Shown here: piece after piece, positions 5,443 to 6,718 of the stretch | How positions within the stretch are numbered: the stretch's first letter is position 1 | Layout of the letters: each line of letters begins with the position of its first letter | From: Rubrivivax sp. | GTDB lineage: Bacteria; Pseudomonadota; Gammaproteobacteria; Burkholderiales; Burkholderiaceae | Length of the DNA stretch: 6,718 nt | Assembly (NCBI GenBank): GCA_004211235.1 | Contig: SEEY01000214.1 | Span: 1 to 6,718 of the forward strand | Direction of reading: 5' to 3' | Translations under genes and position numbers: made by a program | Notes under the pieces: model-generated | What the model saw: only the letters and a program-made list of their open reading frames with translations | What the model was told of the DNA's origin: nothing | Database searches by the model: none

Positions 5443-6718
5443 ATGACTCCCTCCTTCACCCCGAGCCCTCAGCAAAAGATCTGGATCGAACGCTGGCAGC
5501 GCTTTTCGGCCATCGTCCTGCGCTACTTCCATGCCTACGCCGGCTGGCTGGCCGGCATCACCTGGAAGCGCTTCGCGCTGCTGGGGCTGGCCTTGATGAT
5601 CGGCGTCAACGTGCTGAAGGGCCTGCCGCCCTTCACGTGGCGCGTCAGCGAGGTGGTCGAGGAGCATGACCATTCCGGCGCCGTCCGCCGCCAGGCCAAG
5701 CTGGAGGCCGAGGCGAAGAAGGCCGCTGACAAGGCGCGCAGGATGGCCGAGAAGGACGACGCCAGCAAGGGCGACAAGGCGGGCGACAAGGGCATCCACT
5801 ACGAGATCAAGGTCGACGAACGCGGCGTGCGCATCCAGCCGGTTCGGCCTGCCGCCTCAGCCGCCAGCGATGCCGACGGCGAGCCCGTGGCCGAAAGCGC
5901 CGCTTCCGCCCCCGTCATTGCGCTGGACTTCCCCAAGAGCGCCCGCCCGGAAGACATCCGCGCCGCCCTCGAACAGGCCACCGAGCAGCTCGGCCAGCTC
6001 AAGCAGGAGGCTGAAGAGGTCAAGGAGGCACGCGAGGCGGCCGCCGAAGCCCAGGCCGCCCTGCAGCAGGCCACCGAGGACGTCAAGGAGGCGCAGAGCC
6101 GCCGGCGCGTCACCGTCGTCAGCATGGGCGACTCCATGGTCGACCTCGCCATCCTGTGGATCATCGCGTCGGCCGTCATCAAGGCCATGTACAAGGGCCG
6201 CATCCAGGCCGAGGTGAAGGCCGCGCAGGCCACCGAGAACGCCGAGGCCGAGGCGCTGAAGCGCCAGGTGATCGAGGCCCGCATGGCCGCCATGCAGGCC
6301 CAGGTCGAGCCGCACTTCCTGTTCAACACGCTGGCCAGCATCGACCACCTCATCGAGGTCGACCCGCCCACCGCCAGCAAGATGCAGAAGAACCTGATCG
6401 CGCTGCTGCGGGCTTCCATGCCCACCATGCGCGAGGCCAATGCCAACGGCGGCGTGCGCGACCTGGGCCGCGAGCTGGCCGTCATCCGGCCCTATCTCGA
6501 AATCCTGAAGATGCGCATGGAAGAGCGTCTGCAGACCGAGATCGACGTGCCCGAGGGCCTGCTGTCGGCCGAGTTCCCGCCCATGATGATCCAGGGCCTC
6601 GTCGAGAACGCCATCAAGCACGGCCTGGAGCCCAAGGCCGAGGGCGGGTCTCTCAAGGTGAAGGCCGAGATCCTGCACGGCAAGCTGGCCGTCACCGTGG
6701 CCGACACCGGCCTGGGTT
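5443..6718 (+). CDS. LytS/YehU-type sensor histidine kinase, 3' end cut off
   Basis: The frame is open from the ATG at 5443 to the window edge, giving 425 complete codons with no stop. TM1 is at about 43-59 and TM2 at about 232-249 (DLAILWIIASAVIKAMY). Between them lies an extracytoplasmic part of about 170 residues with no sensor fold I recognise: an Ala/Glu/Lys-rich helix (84-104), a KGDKAGDKG linker (109-117), a short IHYEIKVDERGVRIQPV strand segment, an Ala/Ser/Pro-rich stretch, and a long coiled coil (about 170-224). After TM2, another helix (251-288) leads to the His_kinase motif VEPHFLFNTLASI, with H291 as the phospho-acceptor. The HATPase_c N-box LVENAIKHG (N389) and the G1 box DTGLG (421-425) follow, so only the end of the ATPase domain is missing. 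Family members usually pair with a LytTR-type response regulator, expected just downstream. The Shine-Dalgarno sequence is poor; ATG is preferred over GTG at 5416. Confidence 0.92.
   Translation, partial: MTPSFTPSPQQKIWIERWQRFSAIVLRYFHAYAGWLAGITWKRFALLGLALMIGVNVLKGLPPFTWRVSEVVEEHDHSGAVRRQAKLEAEAKKAADKARRMAEKDDASKGDKAGDKGIHYEIKVDERGVRIQPVRPAASAASDADGEPVAESAASAPVIALDFPKSARPEDIRAALEQATEQLGQLKQEAEEVKEAREAAAEAQAALQQATEDVKEAQSRRRVTVVSMGDSMVDLAILWIIASAVIKAMYKGRIQAEVKAAQATENAEAEALKRQVIEARMAAMQAQVEPHFLFNTLASIDHLIEVDPPTASKMQKNLIALLRASMPTMREANANGGVRDLGRELAVIRPYLEILKMRMEERLQTEIDVPEGLLSAEFPPMMIQGLVENAIKHGLEPKAEGGSLKVKAEILHGKLAVTVADTGLG

Noticed and set aside
5857..6678. A 273-codon open frame on the - strand opposite the kinase
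   Set aside because: It lies opposite the conserved PHFLFN and N-box coding sequence and has low-complexity Leu/Gly/Asp/His composition, so it is a shadow frame.

Overview
This is a GC-rich (roughly two-thirds G+C by eye) bacterial window with seven protein genes, all on the + strand. Two are cut by the window edges. Codon use (strong G/C third positions), the gene families and the cytochrome b561-YceI-YceI arrangement suggest a betaproteobacterium, probably Burkholderiales. This is inference, as no rRNA or marker gene is present.

Layout: (1) 1-1517 holds the 3' part of a DUF2167 (COG4714) membrane-anchored protein, joined by a one-base stop/start overlap (TGATG) to a small site-2-protease-like M50 metallopeptidase. 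The pair looks like a translationally coupled membrane module of unknown role. (2) 1620-2417 encodes a secreted solute-binding protein (SBP_bac_3-like) with six cysteines in the mature chain and no transporter partner in view. (3) 2487-3386 encodes a ten-helix EamA/DMT transporter, preceded by a perfect 7+2+7 palindrome abutting a -10-like TAGACT close to the start codon. (4) 3518-5228 is a likely operon: a four-helix cytochrome b561, then two tandem secreted YceI lipocalin-like proteins, closed by a strong intrinsic terminator at 5249-5272. (5) 5443 to the end is the N-terminal 425 codons of a LytS/YehU-type sensor histidine kinase (His_kinase plus HATPase_c). It has an unusual charged, coiled-coil-rich segment between its two membrane helices. 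Its upstream region carries helically phased TCAC repeats.

How the genes work together: only two groups look functionally linked from spacing and family knowledge, DUF2167 with the M50 protease and b561 with the two YceI proteins. The b561-YceI group joins a membrane haem b quinol-type redox protein with periplasmic isoprenoid-binding lipocalins, the same type of set as E. coli yceJ-yceI and, from memory, the Burkholderia bacteriocalin (BcnA/BcnB) locus. The solute-binding protein, the DMT transporter and the kinase look like independent units. No tRNA, rRNA, CRISPR array, insertion sequence or phage gene was seen. Intergenic gaps are short; the longest, 5229-5442, holds the terminator and the phased repeats.
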